A DNA stretch of 64,000 bases from Cellvibrio sp. KY-GH-1 (GTDB taxonomy: Bacteria > Pseudomonadota > Gammaproteobacteria > Pseudomonadales > Cellvibrionaceae). Below, piece after piece: positions 38,389 to 47,654 of the stretch. The DNA lies in assembly GCF_008806975.1 (NCBI RefSeq), contig NZ_CP031728.1, forward strand, positions 1,612,001 through 1,676,000, given 5' to 3'. The notes beneath the pieces are model-generated. The model saw nothing but the letters and a program-made list of their open reading frames with translations, made no database searches and had not been told where the DNA came from. How positions within the stretch are numbered: the first letter of the stretch is position 1; every line of letters begins with the position of its first letter. Both the position numbers and the translations under genes were made by a program.

Positions 38389-39612
38389 ATGCACATTAGT
38401 ACCATCGTGTTTTTCGCGCTGCTCGCCTTTTTTACCTGGCGCGGCTACCAAAAAGGATTTATCCAAGCAATTACCCACATACTCAGTTGGATTGTCGCTT
38501 ACCCCGCCGCCATTTTTTTCACCAAACCATTTGCCAAATGGATAATTGCCAATACCGCCCTGGATGGTTTACTGGTGTATTTTATTGCAGGCGCCAGTAT
38601 TTTCTTGGTCGTTAGTTTGATAGTAACCATCCTGTTGAATTTACTCGCCAAACTTATTCCGGAAAATGAAACTACTGCAATGGGGTCCAAAATAGGTGGT
38701 GCCGGCGTAGGTGTATTAATGGGGGCGTTAATTGGCCTGCTCGTTGTTTATGGATTGAGCGTTGTAATAACCCCCAAAACTGCGCCCACCGCTATCGCCA
38801 GCAATAACACGGCCACAGAAGCAGCGACCACTATTGACAATGAAGACTCAACGACAGCCGTTGGCGTACCTCACATAACAGATTTGGAAAAAACCCGCGA
38901 TTCATTTATTGAGGCCAGTGCGAAAAAGCTCATAGGTACCGCGGCCGCAACCGCGGTGGATTTAGCACTGGATGACAAAACCACTACCCAGGTCACCAAA
39001 GCCTTTGTAGAAGACCCTCAATCCATGCTGACCAATGTCCAACAAGTGGTTAACAATGATCAATTAAAACAATTAATGACTGACGAAAAAATTCAATCAA
39101 TCATGACGACGGGCGATACCCAAGCGCTGATGCGCGACCCGGGATTCAAGGAATTAATGAACAACCCGAATATAAAAGCGTTGGTGGCAAAATCAGATAT
39201 CGACAGCGAAGCAGGTTCACAAGCCGCTGCCGAAAAAATGATTGCTGCCTGGAACCGCGTCCAAACTATCAAGCACGACCCACGTGTAATAGCCATTATC
39301 AGCGACCCGGAATTTCAGCAACAATTAAACTCTCCAAACAAACTACAATTGATGATGAATCCGAAATTGAATCAGCTGACTGAGATTATTTTTAGCAATG
39401 AGACAATACCGGCCAATGGCACGACCAAATATCAACTGCAGGATGTGAATACAACGAATACCACTGATGCAAGAGCGAGTACCAATACTCAAACTGCTCC
39501 TGCAGAAGACGACGGAAAACCACCAACTACTATTTATCGTTGGACAGATGAAAACGGGCAAGTCCATTACTCTGACAAGCCCATAAAAGATGAACAACCA
39601 AAAGCTAAATAA
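38389..39612 (+). CDS. CvpA-family membrane protein fused to a DUF4124 domain
   Basis: A 407-residue protein. The N-terminal 130 residues hold four transmembrane helices of the CvpA type (FFTWRGYQKGFIQAITHILS is characteristic). A long Asn/Thr/Ala-rich region with repeated helices follows (QLKQLMTDEKIQSIM, ALMRDPGFKELMNNPNIKAL). Near the C-terminus is a DUF4124-like module, TIYRWTDENGQVHYSDKP. CvpA is linked to colicin V production and envelope integrity; the role of this long form is unknown. ATG 38389 has an AAGAGG ribosome binding site. It could be read through from hipBA. Confidence 0.75.
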   Translation: MHISTIVFFALLAFFTWRGYQKGFIQAITHILSWIVAYPAAIFFTKPFAKWIIANTALDGLLVYFIAGASIFLVVSLIVTILLNLLAKLIPENETTAMGSKIGGAGVGVLMGALIGLLVVYGLSVVITPKTAPTAIASNNTATEAATTIDNEDSTTAVGVPHITDLEKTRDSFIEASAKKLIGTAAATAVDLALDDKTTTQVTKAFVEDPQSMLTNVQQVVNNDQLKQLMTDEKIQSIMTTGDTQALMRDPGFKELMNNPNIKALVAKSDIDSEAGSQAAAEKMIAAWNRVQTIKHDPRVIAIISDPEFQQQLNSPNKLQLMMNPKLNQLTEIIFSNETIPANGTTKYQLQDVNTTNTTDARASTNTQTAPAEDDGKPPTTIYRWTDENGQVHYSDKPIKDEQPKAK

Positions 39613-39613
39613 C

Positions 39614-40540
39614 TCAATAAATTTTGGGTTCGCCTTCAGGTCGCGATTTAAAGCGCGGCTGCGCCCAGAGATACTGCTCAGGGACTTTTAAAATTTCTTG
39701 TTCGAAATATTCATTCACCCTGCGAGTGTCTGCAAAATCATCACCCGTGGGGTAATTTTCAAACGGAGGATGTATCACCACCTGATAACCCTTGCTGTTT
39801 TCAAGGCGATATTGGGAGAAAGGAATAATTTTGGCGCGCCCCATGCGAGCGAATTGGGCTGTAGCTGTAACGGTCGCCGCTGGCACACCAAAGAAAGGGA
39901 CAAAAACCGATATTTTCGCCCCCATGTCACGATCGGGCGCATACCAAATCATGCGGCCTTTGCGTAACTGCGACACCATCGCACGCACGTTATCGCGCGC
40001 AAATGCAATCCCCCCGGGAGCATAAGCTTCGCGTCGCACTTTTTGCACATAATCGAATACCGGATTTTTATGTGGTGTGTACATCCCATCGTAATTTACA
40101 TAAATTCCTAGCATGGCGCTGCCGATGTCGAGCGTAGTGAAATGCAAACTCAGCAACATAGCCCCTTGCCCTTCAGCTTTGGCCTGTTCCACGTACTCAA
40201 CACCGCTGATAGTAAACAACTTGCGCAAACGGGTTTTCGCCCAGAAAAAACCAATGCCGGTTTCAAATACAGCAATTGCGGTGGATTCCAAATTTTTTTT
40301 CAGCAGTGTTTCAATTTCTTCTGCCGACTTTTGCGGAAAACATAATTGCAAATTGGTTCGCGCCATTTTCACGCGTTTTTTATTCAGGTTCAGCAAGGGC
40401 GTCAGCACCCGCGCCATGGCCATTTGCCAGGAATATGGCAATTGCGCAATTAAAAACCACAAGCCAAAACCTATCCAGGTGAGCCAATGACGGGGGGCCA
40501 GCAATGCACGGGAAAATTCGGGAGCAGCAGACATAAGCAT
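39614..40540 (-). CDS. LpxL/HtrB-type lipid A acyltransferase
   Basis: Membrane-bound acyltransferase that adds a secondary acyl chain to Kdo2-lipid A. The 308-residue protein has one N-terminal hydrophobic helix, the catalytic LSLHFTTLDIG (HX4D motif), ARDNVRAMVSQLRKGRMIWY and the conserved YAPDRDMG block before FVPFFGVPAAT. I cannot tell the LpxL from the LpxM branch by reading. It converges on the CvpA-type gene, with the two stop codons one base apart. Two ATG codons (40540, 40534) are possible starts. Confidence 0.88.
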   Translation of the reverse strand: MLMSAAPEFSRALLAPRHWLTWIGFGLWFLIAQLPYSWQMAMARVLTPLLNLNKKRVKMARTNLQLCFPQKSAEEIETLLKKNLESTAIAVFETGIGFFWAKTRLRKLFTISGVEYVEQAKAEGQGAMLLSLHFTTLDIGSAMLGIYVNYDGMYTPHKNPVFDYVQKVRREAYAPGGIAFARDNVRAMVSQLRKGRMIWYAPDRDMGAKISVFVPFFGVPAATVTATAQFARMGRAKIIPFSQYRLENSKGYQVVIHPPFENYPTGDDFADTRRVNEYFEQEILKVPEQYLWAQPRFKSRPEGEPKIY

Positions 40541-40643
40541 CAGTCATTCGAAACAGAAAGGCGAATTATAGCGGTTGGAACACAAAGCAGCTAATTAGCG
40601 CTTGCCTCCCGCGCAACACATAAGGAGGCAGCACATTTCTGGC

Positions 40644-41441
40644 TTAAAAGCTATACACCAGATTGATAAAGGTAGTGGTATCGGTTTTTTCTTTTCCCGG
40701 TGCCACATCCGTATCGTTGGCAACCGCAAACCCCACTTTCATTTTCATGGCATCGGTAATCGAAGTAGCCAATGAGGTCTCTGTCTGAGTACGTGTGTTA
40801 TCTGAACCAGCCTCCACACTTACCGTCTGTTTAAACGTTGCCGTTGCCGTTATTTTCCACTCCAATGCAGTAGCTGCACGCAACATAGCACCTGACTCGT
40901 CCACATAGGTATCCGGCACTAAAGGATCATCACTTTCAATCTCTTTCTTGCCCTCAAAGTAACCAGGACCCGCCTCCACAAACCAATTGAGGCTTTTACT
41001 GGAGTAAAGCCAATCGCCGTAACCCAGAGCGATAGTATTGTAGGTGCGGTAAGCACCGAAATAGTCAGTGGTATGCGAACCAAAGCCAAACAGATAGGAT
41101 TTCTCAACACCTAGTAAATAGGCAAACTTTGCTGAACCAAAATATTTCTCTGCCGTTTTCTCCTTACTGGTGGTGTCATCGTCCTGGGCCACCTCATCCT
41201 CTTTAAAGAGTGAACTGAGAATGTATTGATTCTCCCACTGTTCTAAATTTTGCTTGGCATCCACTTTAGCTTGAATACTGGTGGTTTCGGTGTTGCCCGA
41301 GGTCGCTATAGCCCCCAGGTCAACCTCAACCTCCCAAGGGCGCTTAGGCTCATCGGCAGCCACTGCGCTGCCCGCAAATCCGCCCGCAAATCCTCCACCA
41401 ACCACTAATCCCAAACCCACAATCTTGGATAATTTCTGCAT
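40644..41441 (-). CDS. DUF481 (YdiY-like) outer-membrane beta-barrel protein
   Basis: A 265-residue exported protein with a signal peptide (LGLVVGGGFAGGFAGSAVAA, cleavage near residue 29). The mature part has alternating beta strands and the DUF481 pattern GAIATSGNTETTSIQAKVD near the start, strands such as YNTIALGYGDWLY and NWFVEAGPGYFEG, and a terminal aromatic residue in NLVYSF typical of BAM substrates. The family is salt- or acid-inducible in some bacteria, with no known substrate. Confidence 0.82.
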   Translation of the reverse strand: MQKLSKIVGLGLVVGGGFAGGFAGSAVAADEPKRPWEVEVDLGAIATSGNTETTSIQAKVDAKQNLEQWENQYILSSLFKEDEVAQDDDTTSKEKTAEKYFGSAKFAYLLGVEKSYLFGFGSHTTDYFGAYRTYNTIALGYGDWLYSSKSLNWFVEAGPGYFEGKKEIESDDPLVPDTYVDESGAMLRAATALEWKITATATFKQTVSVEAGSDNTRTQTETSLATSITDAMKMKVGFAVANDTDVAPGKEKTDTTTFINLVYSF

Positions 41442-41507
41442 AATTCAAGTCCTGTTACCTCTATGGAGGCCGAACATTAACATAGAAATACTGACTGCCA
41501 AATGAAA

Positions 41508-41535
41508 ACGACCGGCTTATTGGCCGGCCGTTTCG
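41508..41535 (-). terminator. Terminator between the DUF2789 and DUF481 genes
   Basis: A stem around CCGGC-TTATTG-GCCGG, extended by ACG/CGT with one mismatch, lies 19 bases after the DUF2789 stop, with AAAA on the left giving a T-run on the minus strand. Confidence 0.6.
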
Positions 41536-41553
41536 CAGGAGACGGGAATTACT

Positions 41554-41778
41554 TTAGTCGCGCAACAAGCAGTTAAGCTCGTCGACAACTTCAGCCCAAT
41601 CGGAATATTCCTGACGGGCCTCACGCAGGAACGCCGCTTGCTCGGCAGTCCAACAGGTTGCGCTCGCCAAAGGCTCGGCTTGCGGTAAGGGGCGATGCTT
41701 TTCAATAAAAGCGTCTATCGCGGCGGGAGAGTTGGGCAGGCCTAGCTTGGCAAAAAGATCACTCAGTGTGTAAAACAT
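41554..41778 (-). CDS. DUF2789 family protein
   Basis: A 74-residue soluble protein beginning MFYTLSDLFAKLGLPNSPA and containing FIEKHRPLPQAEPLA, typical of DUF2789, a small helical family of gammaproteobacteria with no known function. ATG 41778 follows an excellent AGGAGGG ribosome binding site; the longer open frame upstream should not be used. It is probably a single-gene unit with its own terminator. Confidence 0.85.
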   Translation of the reverse strand: MFYTLSDLFAKLGLPNSPAAIDAFIEKHRPLPQAEPLASATCWTAEQAAFLREARQEYSDWAEVVDELNCLLRD

Positions 41779-41918
41779 GCGGCCCTCCTGTCGATGTTTA
41801 AGAAACCATTTACTACTGCACAGCCAAACTAATGCACGGCAAACCGTGAAATAGCCAAACCGCAAAACAGTTCCAACACTAGGATAACGTTATTAATACC
41901 GGATTTCCTAGCCTATTT

Positions 41919-42803
41919 TTACTTTTGCCAGCGCCTGCGGAACACTTCCAACTGTTCATCTTTTTGCTGCCAGAGATTATTCACCCACTGCTGAAACTCT
42001 GCGCGGAACTCAGTATCCCCTTCATAATCCCCCAGCAATTCAGCGGGGATTGGCAATTGCCGCACATGAATGCGGATTCGTTTCACCTTGCCGCACGCAT
42101 AGTTCCAATAACTGGGAATACCACCTTCATAGTCAAGCGTGACATCCAACATCTGATGCAATTGCCCATCCATTGCATTCAACGCAAAAGCCAGTCCACC
42201 TGCTTTGGGCATCAACAAGTGACGATAAGTCGATGCTTGCTGCTGATACTTCTCTGGCGTGAACCGGGTCCCTTCAAGAAAGTTAATGATGGTGACGGGG
42301 TGATAGCGGAAGCGTGCACAGGCCTGGCGCGTGCGCTCAAGATCTTGTCCGCGAAGGGATGGGTCTCGGGCTATCTCCGCTTTAGAATGGCGACGCATAG
42401 ACGGAAAATCGAGCCCCCAGAGTGCCAGCCCCAATACGGGAACCCACAGCAAGCTGCGCTTGAAAAAGAATTTCACCCCGGAAATATCAGCCCTGAAGAC
42501 ACGCATCAACACCGGGATATCCGCCCAGGCTTGATGGTTGGCAATCAACATATACCACTCTTTACGGCTCAAATTCCCCAGCCCTTCTATATCCAGCTGC
42601 GTTGGCAATAACAATCGCTGCTGCCAATTGTTGGCCCATATCCAGAAGTCAGCGCAAGCATCCAGACAGGGGTTAAGCAAATGCTGCCATGCGGGAATAG
42701 GCACCAACCGCAACAGGGCGAAAAAGACAATAGGAATAGTCACCACAATAGTGACACCGGAGAAAATTGCTGTAACTAATACACCACGCAAGCTGGCAAG
42801 CAT
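41919..42803 (-). CDS. PlsC-type 1-acyl-glycerophosphate acyltransferase (YihG-like)
   Basis: A 294-residue membrane-associated acyltransferase. One N-terminal hydrophobic helix is followed by the LPLAT core: block I NHQAWADIPVL with the catalytic His-Asp pair, and block III FLEGTRFTPEKY. The family transfers acyl groups to lysophosphatidic acid or related lipids; E. coli YihG is an alternative PlsC. This is not the main plsC judging from its YihG-like spacing, but the exact acceptor is not shown. Confidence 0.85.
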   Translation of the reverse strand: MLASLRGVLVTAIFSGVTIVVTIPIVFFALLRLVPIPAWQHLLNPCLDACADFWIWANNWQQRLLLPTQLDIEGLGNLSRKEWYMLIANHQAWADIPVLMRVFRADISGVKFFFKRSLLWVPVLGLALWGLDFPSMRRHSKAEIARDPSLRGQDLERTRQACARFRYHPVTIINFLEGTRFTPEKYQQQASTYRHLLMPKAGGLAFALNAMDGQLHQMLDVTLDYEGGIPSYWNYACGKVKRIRIHVRQLPIPAELLGDYEGDTEFRAEFQQWVNNLWQQKDEQLEVFRRRWQK

Positions 42804-42899
42804 ATGTAAAAATCCTGTGAACCTGACTCCAACCGCAGAGTCAAAGATGGCGCGTATTTTTCGCTATTCCGCCAATTGGATCAACGTGAGGGACAAACT

Positions 42900-43529
42900 A
42901 TGCAGAAATTATGGGCCGAACACCGTGGACTTTTAGTATTTTTTTTACTCATGTTTAGTTTTCGCAGTGCCATCGCTGACTGGAGCGATGTACCTACTGG
43001 CTCCATGAAGCCGACCCTGGTGGAAGGAGACAGGATCAGCATCAACAAAATGGCCTATGACCTGCGCATTCCTTTCACCCATATTTCGCTCTATAAAATT
43101 GCTGACCCGGTGCGCGGTGACATAGCCGTATTTGATTCAACAGTGGCCGGTAAGCGCTTAGTGAAACGCGTGATCGGCGTTCCCGGCGACACTGTAGCGA
43201 TGGACAATAATCGCCTGCTTATCAATGGCCAGCCGTTATCCTATCAACCGCTAATGGCAGGCGATTTGTTGGAGTCGTTGCCGGGCAAGACGCATGTGGT
43301 ACGCACCAATCAAGCACAATCCCGACTCGCCAATTTCGATCCGGTAACAGTTCCTGAAGGGCAATATTTAATGCTCGGCGATAACCGCGACAACAGTGCA
43401 GATTCGCGCGTGATAGGGTTTGTGCCGCGCAGTGAATTTGTCGGGCGTTCGCGCGGTGTTGTCATATCCCTGGATTATGACAACTACTTTCTGCCCCGCG
43501 GCGAACGTTTTATGAAAGAGTTGAAATAA
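42900..43529 (+). CDS. lepB: Signal peptidase I
   Basis: Removes Sec and Tat signal peptides on the periplasmic side. The 209-residue protein has a single N-terminal helix (residues 10-26), box B with nucleophile S35 (PTGSMKPTL), the general base Lys in KRLVKRVIGVPGD (K89) and box E GDNRDNSADSR. It is shorter than E. coli LepB, which has two helices. It is not in the usual lepA-lepB-rnc context, so it may be a second paralogue. ATG 42900 has a GAGGG ribosome binding site. Confidence 0.9.
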   Translation: MQKLWAEHRGLLVFFLLMFSFRSAIADWSDVPTGSMKPTLVEGDRISINKMAYDLRIPFTHISLYKIADPVRGDIAVFDSTVAGKRLVKRVIGVPGDTVAMDNNRLLINGQPLSYQPLMAGDLLESLPGKTHVVRTNQAQSRLANFDPVTVPEGQYLMLGDNRDNSADSRVIGFVPRSEFVGRSRGVVISLDYDNYFLPRGERFMKELK

Positions 43530-43567
43530 CCTAATGCCTGTCAATTAACACTTTTAATCTCCCCCAA

Positions 43568-43588
43568 CCCCTCTTTGCCAAAGAGGGG
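43568..43588. repeat. REP-like palindromic element
   Basis: CCCCTCTTT-GCC-AAAGAGGGG is a 9-bp perfect hairpin in the lepB-nucleotidase spacer, preceded by CTCCCCCAA. It resembles the dispersed CCTCTTTGCCAAAGAGG palindromes of several proteobacteria. No second copy is in this window. Confidence 0.5.
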
Positions 43589-43612
43589 AGTCACGCAGCT
43601 ATTGCTCAGAAA

Positions 43613-44146
43613 CTATTGTTCCCGGAAATAGTCGCGCACTTCCAGCCAATCATTGACACGTATATCTGTAGCCTCCAACGCATTGTGCGGAGCGGAAAAT
43701 AAAATCCCCTGCCCGACGAATCCGTCAAAATGACGCGAACTATCGTCGATTAAAAAATCCGCCTGTACCACATTCTTCTTGCCACAAAAAATAAAATTCA
43801 TCGGCGATAAAAATGGCAAGTGCTTGCGCAGCCAATCAAATTTTGGAGCGAAGGATGTCGGATGTTCCATCGCCGCCGTCGCAATCACTATGTCGTAGCG
43901 CTCGTGCAACTCGGCAATAACCTCAGCGGCGTTGGGATAAATCGGGATGTCGATAAAAAATGCAGGAATATCCGGGTATGCGCGTACCCGAGCGCGGTGC
44001 TCCTCCGGGACCAGGTGATAAATTTTGGTTCCGTGCAAATCCGCCTTGGCGAGGTTTTGCTGAAACTCGGTGTTATACCAATCAAGGTGGCGAGCCATGG
44101 TGTCGCAAATGGTCTCGTCCATATCAATTGCAATACGTTTACGCAT
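43613..44146 (-). CDS. 5'(3')-deoxyribonucleotidase-like HAD hydrolase
   Basis: A 177-residue HAD-superfamily phosphatase of the NT5C type. Motif I is IDMDETICD with the nucleophile and acid Asp (residues 8 and 10). The middle has TKIYHLVPEEHR and motif II-like IVIATAAME, and motif IV is FLIDDSSRH. Members dephosphorylate deoxynucleoside monophosphates; the substrate here is inferred. It ends beside a REP-like palindrome and starts close to the terminator of fabV. Confidence 0.8.
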   Translation of the reverse strand: MRKRIAIDMDETICDTMARHLDWYNTEFQQNLAKADLHGTKIYHLVPEEHRARVRAYPDIPAFFIDIPIYPNAAEVIAELHERYDIVIATAAMEHPTSFAPKFDWLRKHLPFLSPMNFIFCGKKNVVQADFLIDDSSRHFDGFVGQGILFSAPHNALEATDIRVNDWLEVRDYFREQ

Positions 44147-44164
44147 TACTACTCCTTATGAATC

Positions 44165-44197
44165 AAAAAAATCCCCGCACGAGGCGGGGATTTTTTT
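44165..44197. terminator. Bidirectional terminator after fabV
   Basis: TCCCCGC and GCGGGGA form a 7-bp stem with ACGAG between, flanked by runs of A and T. The last T bases overlap the fabV stop codon at 44196-44198. Confidence 0.88.
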
Positions 44198-45371
44198 AGA
44201 AGTTGGTTTGCACCAAGGGTGTTGTATCCGCATCGTAATCAACACCGGTTAAACCAAAGCCGAACAGGCGTAAGAATTCCGCTTTGTAACCTTCAAAATC
44301 AGTTAATTCAAACAGATTCTCTTCCGTTACCTGCGCCCAAATTTCTTCGACTTTACGCTGAACTGACGGATCCAATTCCAGCTCGTCCACGCGGTAGCGG
44401 TTACCATCATCCAAGCGTGGATTAGCGGAGAATAAACACTCAGTGAACAAACGTTGGATCTGCTCAATGCAACCTTCGTGAGTTCCCTGGGCTTTCATCA
44501 CTTTGAACAAAATGGCCAGGTATAAGGGCATTACTGGAATCGCAGAACTTGCTTGGGTTACTACTGCTTTCAACACCGCAACTCGAGCATTGCCACCGTG
44601 CTTCGCGCTCAGGGCTTTTGCAGCGCGATCCAGATCCTCTTTCGCTTTACCAATGGTAGCTTTGCCATAGATCGGCCAGGTCAATTTATCGCCAAGGTAG
44701 GTGTAGGCAACAGTTTGGAAGTTGTCACTTAACAGATCGGCACCTTTAAGTGCATCGATCCACATTTCCCAATCCTCACCACCCATTACTTTTACGGTGT
44801 TGGCAATTTCTTCATCAGAAGCAGGTTCGATAGTGACATCAGAAATTTTCAGGGTATCGGTATTCAGGTTTTTGGAGGTGTACTGCTTGCCGATAGGTTT
44901 TAATACTGAGTTATAAACCTCGCCCGTTTTAGGGTCGGTACGACGTGGAGATGCGAGGCTGTAAATCACCAAGTCTACCTTGCCGATACCGTTCTTCAGC
45001 GTTTCAATTACTTTTTCTTTACACGCGTCCGAGAATGCATCCCCGTTCAGAGTCTCTGCGTATAAACCTGCAGCTTTTGCCGCATCATGGAAAGCAGAAG
45101 TATTGTAATAACCGGCGGTTGCAGTTTTGGCTTCGCTCGGCTCCTTCTCGAAACATACGCCCAGAGTGTCGGCACCGCCGCCAAACGCCGCGGTAATGCG
45201 AGAAGCCAGACCAAAGCCGGTAGAACAACCCAATACCAGCACCTTTTTCGGTGCGCCGGCAACTGGGCCTTTGGCTTTAGTGAAAGCGATTTGCTCTTGA
45301 ACATTGGCAGCACAACCCTGTGGATGCGCATTGGTACAAATAAAACCGCGAACTTTTGGCTTGATAATCAT
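44196..45371 (-). CDS. fabV: Trans-2-enoyl-ACP reductase FabV
   Basis: NAD(P)H-dependent enoyl-ACP reductase of the elongation cycle of fatty-acid synthesis; the FabV class is intrinsically insensitive to triclosan. The 391-residue protein begins [19 protein letters not shown] and has the glycine-rich cofactor loop [15 protein letters not shown]. It also has the catalytic segment [17 protein letters not shown] and the Lys in [19 protein letters not shown] (Y-x8-K). No fabI is in the window, so it may be the main enoyl reductase, but that cannot be shown here. Confidence 0.94.
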   Translation of the reverse strand: MIIKPKVRGFICTNAHPQGCAANVQEQIAFTKAKGPVAGAPKKVLVLGCSTGFGLASRITAAFGGGADTLGVCFEKEPSEAKTATAGYYNTSAFHDAAKAAGLYAETLNGDAFSDACKEKVIETLKNGIGKVDLVIYSLASPRRTDPKTGEVYNSVLKPIGKQYTSKNLNTDTLKISDVTIEPASDEEIANTVKVMGGEDWEMWIDALKGADLLSDNFQTVAYTYLGDKLTWPIYGKATIGKAKEDLDRAAKALSAKHGGNARVAVLKAVVTQASSAIPVMPLYLAILFKVMKAQGTHEGCIEQIQRLFTECLFSANPRLDDGNRYRVDELELDPSVQRKVEEIWAQVTEENLFELTDFEGYKAEFLRLFGFGLTGVDYDADTTPLVQTNF

Positions 45372-45563
45372 GAGGTTATCCTATGGTAATCAGTGTGTTA
45401 ACAAATTCAGGAAACACCTGTATCCCCTGAAAAAGGCCGCCATTATAGGGCTTTGGTTCCGCAATGCACCACCTCCTGACCTAAACGCCTGATTTGGTAA
45501 CCCGGCGCAGCAGTCTGGGCTATAGTGAACGTGGACAATAACTACCTAAAGAAGGAGCATTCC

Positions 45564-45974
45564 ATGCTGTACGCAATGTTTGCCATGGTACTACTCACCT
45601 TCGGTGTCGCTTTTCGTTTGTTATTTCTACGTATCAAAGCCGTTAAATCCGGTCAGGTACGCATCAGCCAATTTCGTTTGAATAACGGCGAAATCCCGAC
45701 CGATATGGCCCTGGCCACCCGCAATTACAGCAATCTGTTTGAAACGCCCGTACTCTTCTACATCGCGGGCACAATTGCCATTGCAATGGATGTGGAATCT
45801 ACCGCGATGGTGGTTTTCGCCTGGGTATTCGTAATTGCGCGCCTACTCCACTCATGGATTCACCTGACCTACAACAACGTTATCCATCGTCTATGGGCAT
45901 TTATGGCGGGGAATTTCTGCATCCTTGTCATTTGGGGATTACTGTTGTTACAACATTCACTGGGCTGGAGGTAA
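45564..45974 (+). CDS. MAPEG family membrane protein
   Basis: A 136-residue integral membrane protein with four hydrophobic helices. The MAPEG pattern is ALATRNYSNLFETPVLFY, with conserved Arg, Asn and Glu, followed by RLLHSWIHLTYNNVIHR. Eukaryotic members conjugate glutathione or make eicosanoids; bacterial ones are mostly uncharacterised. ATG 45564 is preceded by a near-perfect AAGGAG ribosome binding site, so the longer open frame upstream is not used. Confidence 0.88.
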   Translation: MLYAMFAMVLLTFGVAFRLLFLRIKAVKSGQVRISQFRLNNGEIPTDMALATRNYSNLFETPVLFYIAGTIAIAMDVESTAMVVFAWVFVIARLLHSWIHLTYNNVIHRLWAFMAGNFCILVIWGLLLLQHSLGWR

Positions 45975-46033
45975 AGCCTGTATTCAGATTCTCTCGCTAA
46001 AATTGCGTTAAACCAATCACCGAGGAGCGCTCT

Positions 46034-46447
46034 ATGAAGTATTTTCTACTCTCCAGTATGCTGGGGCTTGCGCTAGCGATACCCCAACATGCGCTGGCTG
46101 ATGACTTGGGTATTAAAGTCATTCTGGAAAAAGAAATTGCGCCAGGGGTTTACGGCAGAGTCGAATTGGGAAATGACTCGCACCCGGCAACCTACTACCC
46201 AGGCCCTACGCTTATTATTGCCGATTCCAGATACGCTAAAGCGCGACCGGTCTACCTTCATGTGCCACCCGGCCACGCCAAACACTGGGGCAAGCATTGC
46301 CAAAAATATAATGCTTGCGATAGACCTGTATATTTTATCCGCTCAACCGAGTACGACTCCTACGAACATGAGCACGAGCATGACCACGCCCGGAAAGACG
46401 ACAAAAAGTATTCCGGTAAAGGTAAAGAAAAGAATCACAAACACTAA
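46034..46447 (+). CDS. Exported protein with His/Asp-rich C-terminus
   Basis: A 137-residue periplasmic protein. The signal peptide (LLSSMLGLALAIPQHALA) is followed by EIAPGVYGRVELGN and the conserved block VPPGHAKHWGKHCQKYNAC, seen in small hypothetical proteins of proteobacteria. The tail from about residue 108 is rich in His, Glu, Asp and Lys (HEHEHDHARKDDK), which may bind Zn, Ni or Cu, but this is inference. Two Cys flank the KYNA segment (HCQKYNAC). It has an adequate GAGGAG ribosome binding site (CGAGGAGCGCTCT). Confidence 0.75.
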   Translation: MKYFLLSSMLGLALAIPQHALADDLGIKVILEKEIAPGVYGRVELGNDSHPATYYPGPTLIIADSRYAKARPVYLHVPPGHAKHWGKHCQKYNACDRPVYFIRSTEYDSYEHEHEHDHARKDDKKYSGKGKEKNHKH

Positions 46448-46464
46448 GTATTCGTACACCCGCT

Positions 46465-46486
46465 ATTGCCCTGCGCTTGCAGGGCA
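46465..46486 (+). terminator. Hairpin after the His-rich protein gene
   Basis: TTGCCCTGC-GCTT-GCAGGGCAA is a 9-bp perfect stem with a tetraloop, 17 bases after the stop. The T-tract is weak (CTCAACTTT), so termination is only probable. Confidence 0.5.
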
Positions 46487-46621
46487 ACTCAACTTTACAC
46501 AGCGCACAGGTTAGATTGCGCGCGCTTTCGGCTAAAATGCCCACCTCACAAAAATGCAACACTCGCGACCTTGGCTCGCGAATCAGGATTGCAAATCACC
46601 ACCAACGGCATAGGATCAATA

Positions 46622-47635
46622 ATGATTACTCACGAACCCAATCCGCTTTACGTCGCCAACCCCGAACGCTACACCAACATGAAATACCAGCGCTGCGGCA
46701 AAAGCGGTTTACGCTTGCCCCGTTTATCATTGGGCCTTTGGCAAAACTTTGGCGCCGTTGATCCACAATCCAACGCGCGCGCCATGCTGCGCCGCGCGTT
46801 CGATTTGGGTATTACCCATTTCGATTTAGCCAATAACTACGGCCCTAACTTTGGCTCTGCCGAACAAACCTTCGGCAATATTTTTGCGCAAGATTTTGTG
46901 CGCTATCGCGATGAATTAATTATTTCCAGCAAAGCCGGTTATGACATGTGGCCCGGCCCTTATGGTATTGGAGGCTCGCGCAAATATCTGGTCAGCAGTT
47001 GCGATCAAAGTTTGAAACGTACAGGCCTGGAATACTTCGATATTTTCTACCACCACTGCATGGACCCGGAAACACCTATCGAAGAAACCATGCAAGCGCT
47101 GGATTTTATCGTGCGCTCCGGTCGCGCACTTTACGTTGGTATCTCCAACTACCAACCCGCGCAAACCAAAGAAGCAGTGCGCATTTTGCGCGAACTGGGT
47201 ACACCGCTGTTGATTCATCAACCACGCTACAACCTGTTTGATCGCTGGATTGAAAATGGTTTGACTGATGTATTACTGGATGAAGGTGTTGGCTCAATCG
47301 TATTCTCACCCCTGGCGCAAGGTGTGCTCACCAACAAATACCTGAATGGAATTCCCGCTGACTCCCGAGCCGCGCGCCCGGAATTGATTTACCTGAACAA
47401 CAAAGACATCACCCCGGAAAAAATCCAAAAGGTGCAAGCCCTCAACACCATCGCCGAATCGCGCGGGCAATCACTCGCCCAAATGTCCATCGCCTGGACC
47501 CTAAACAACCCCGCCGTCACCACCTGCCTAATCGGCGCCAGCCGCCCGACACAAATCGACGATTCCGTTGCTGCATTAAATAATTTGAGTTTTAGTGCGG
47601 AAGAATTGGCGAAGATTGATGGGATTGTGCGGTAA
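46622..47635 (+). CDS. mgrA: Aldo/keto reductase, L-glyceraldehyde 3-phosphate reductase type (YghZ)
   Basis: NADPH-dependent reductase related to E. coli YghZ, which reduces L-glyceraldehyde 3-phosphate and methylglyoxal. The 337-residue protein has the catalytic Asp in FDLANNYGPNFGSAE (with Tyr), Lys in IISSKAGYDMWPGPYG and His in FDIFYHHCMD. Its C-terminal NADPH site has CLIGASRPTQIDD. The ATG at 46622 follows AGGAT at proper spacing; a longer upstream frame should not be used. It converges with the halogenase locus terminator. Confidence 0.9.
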   Translation: MITHEPNPLYVANPERYTNMKYQRCGKSGLRLPRLSLGLWQNFGAVDPQSNARAMLRRAFDLGITHFDLANNYGPNFGSAEQTFGNIFAQDFVRYRDELIISSKAGYDMWPGPYGIGGSRKYLVSSCDQSLKRTGLEYFDIFYHHCMDPETPIEETMQALDFIVRSGRALYVGISNYQPAQTKEAVRILRELGTPLLIHQPRYNLFDRWIENGLTDVLLDEGVGSIVFSPLAQGVLTNKYLNGIPADSRAARPELIYLNNKDITPEKIQKVQALNTIAESRGQSLAQMSIAWTLNNPAVTTCLIGASRPTQIDDSVAALNNLSFSAEELAKIDGIVR

Positions 47636-47654
47636 GATTTTCCGCACTACATTT

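Noticed and set aside
40610..40632. TGCCTCC/GGAGGCA inverted repeat beyond the DUF481 gene
   Set aside because: Fifteen-base loop and no T-run; a poor terminator.
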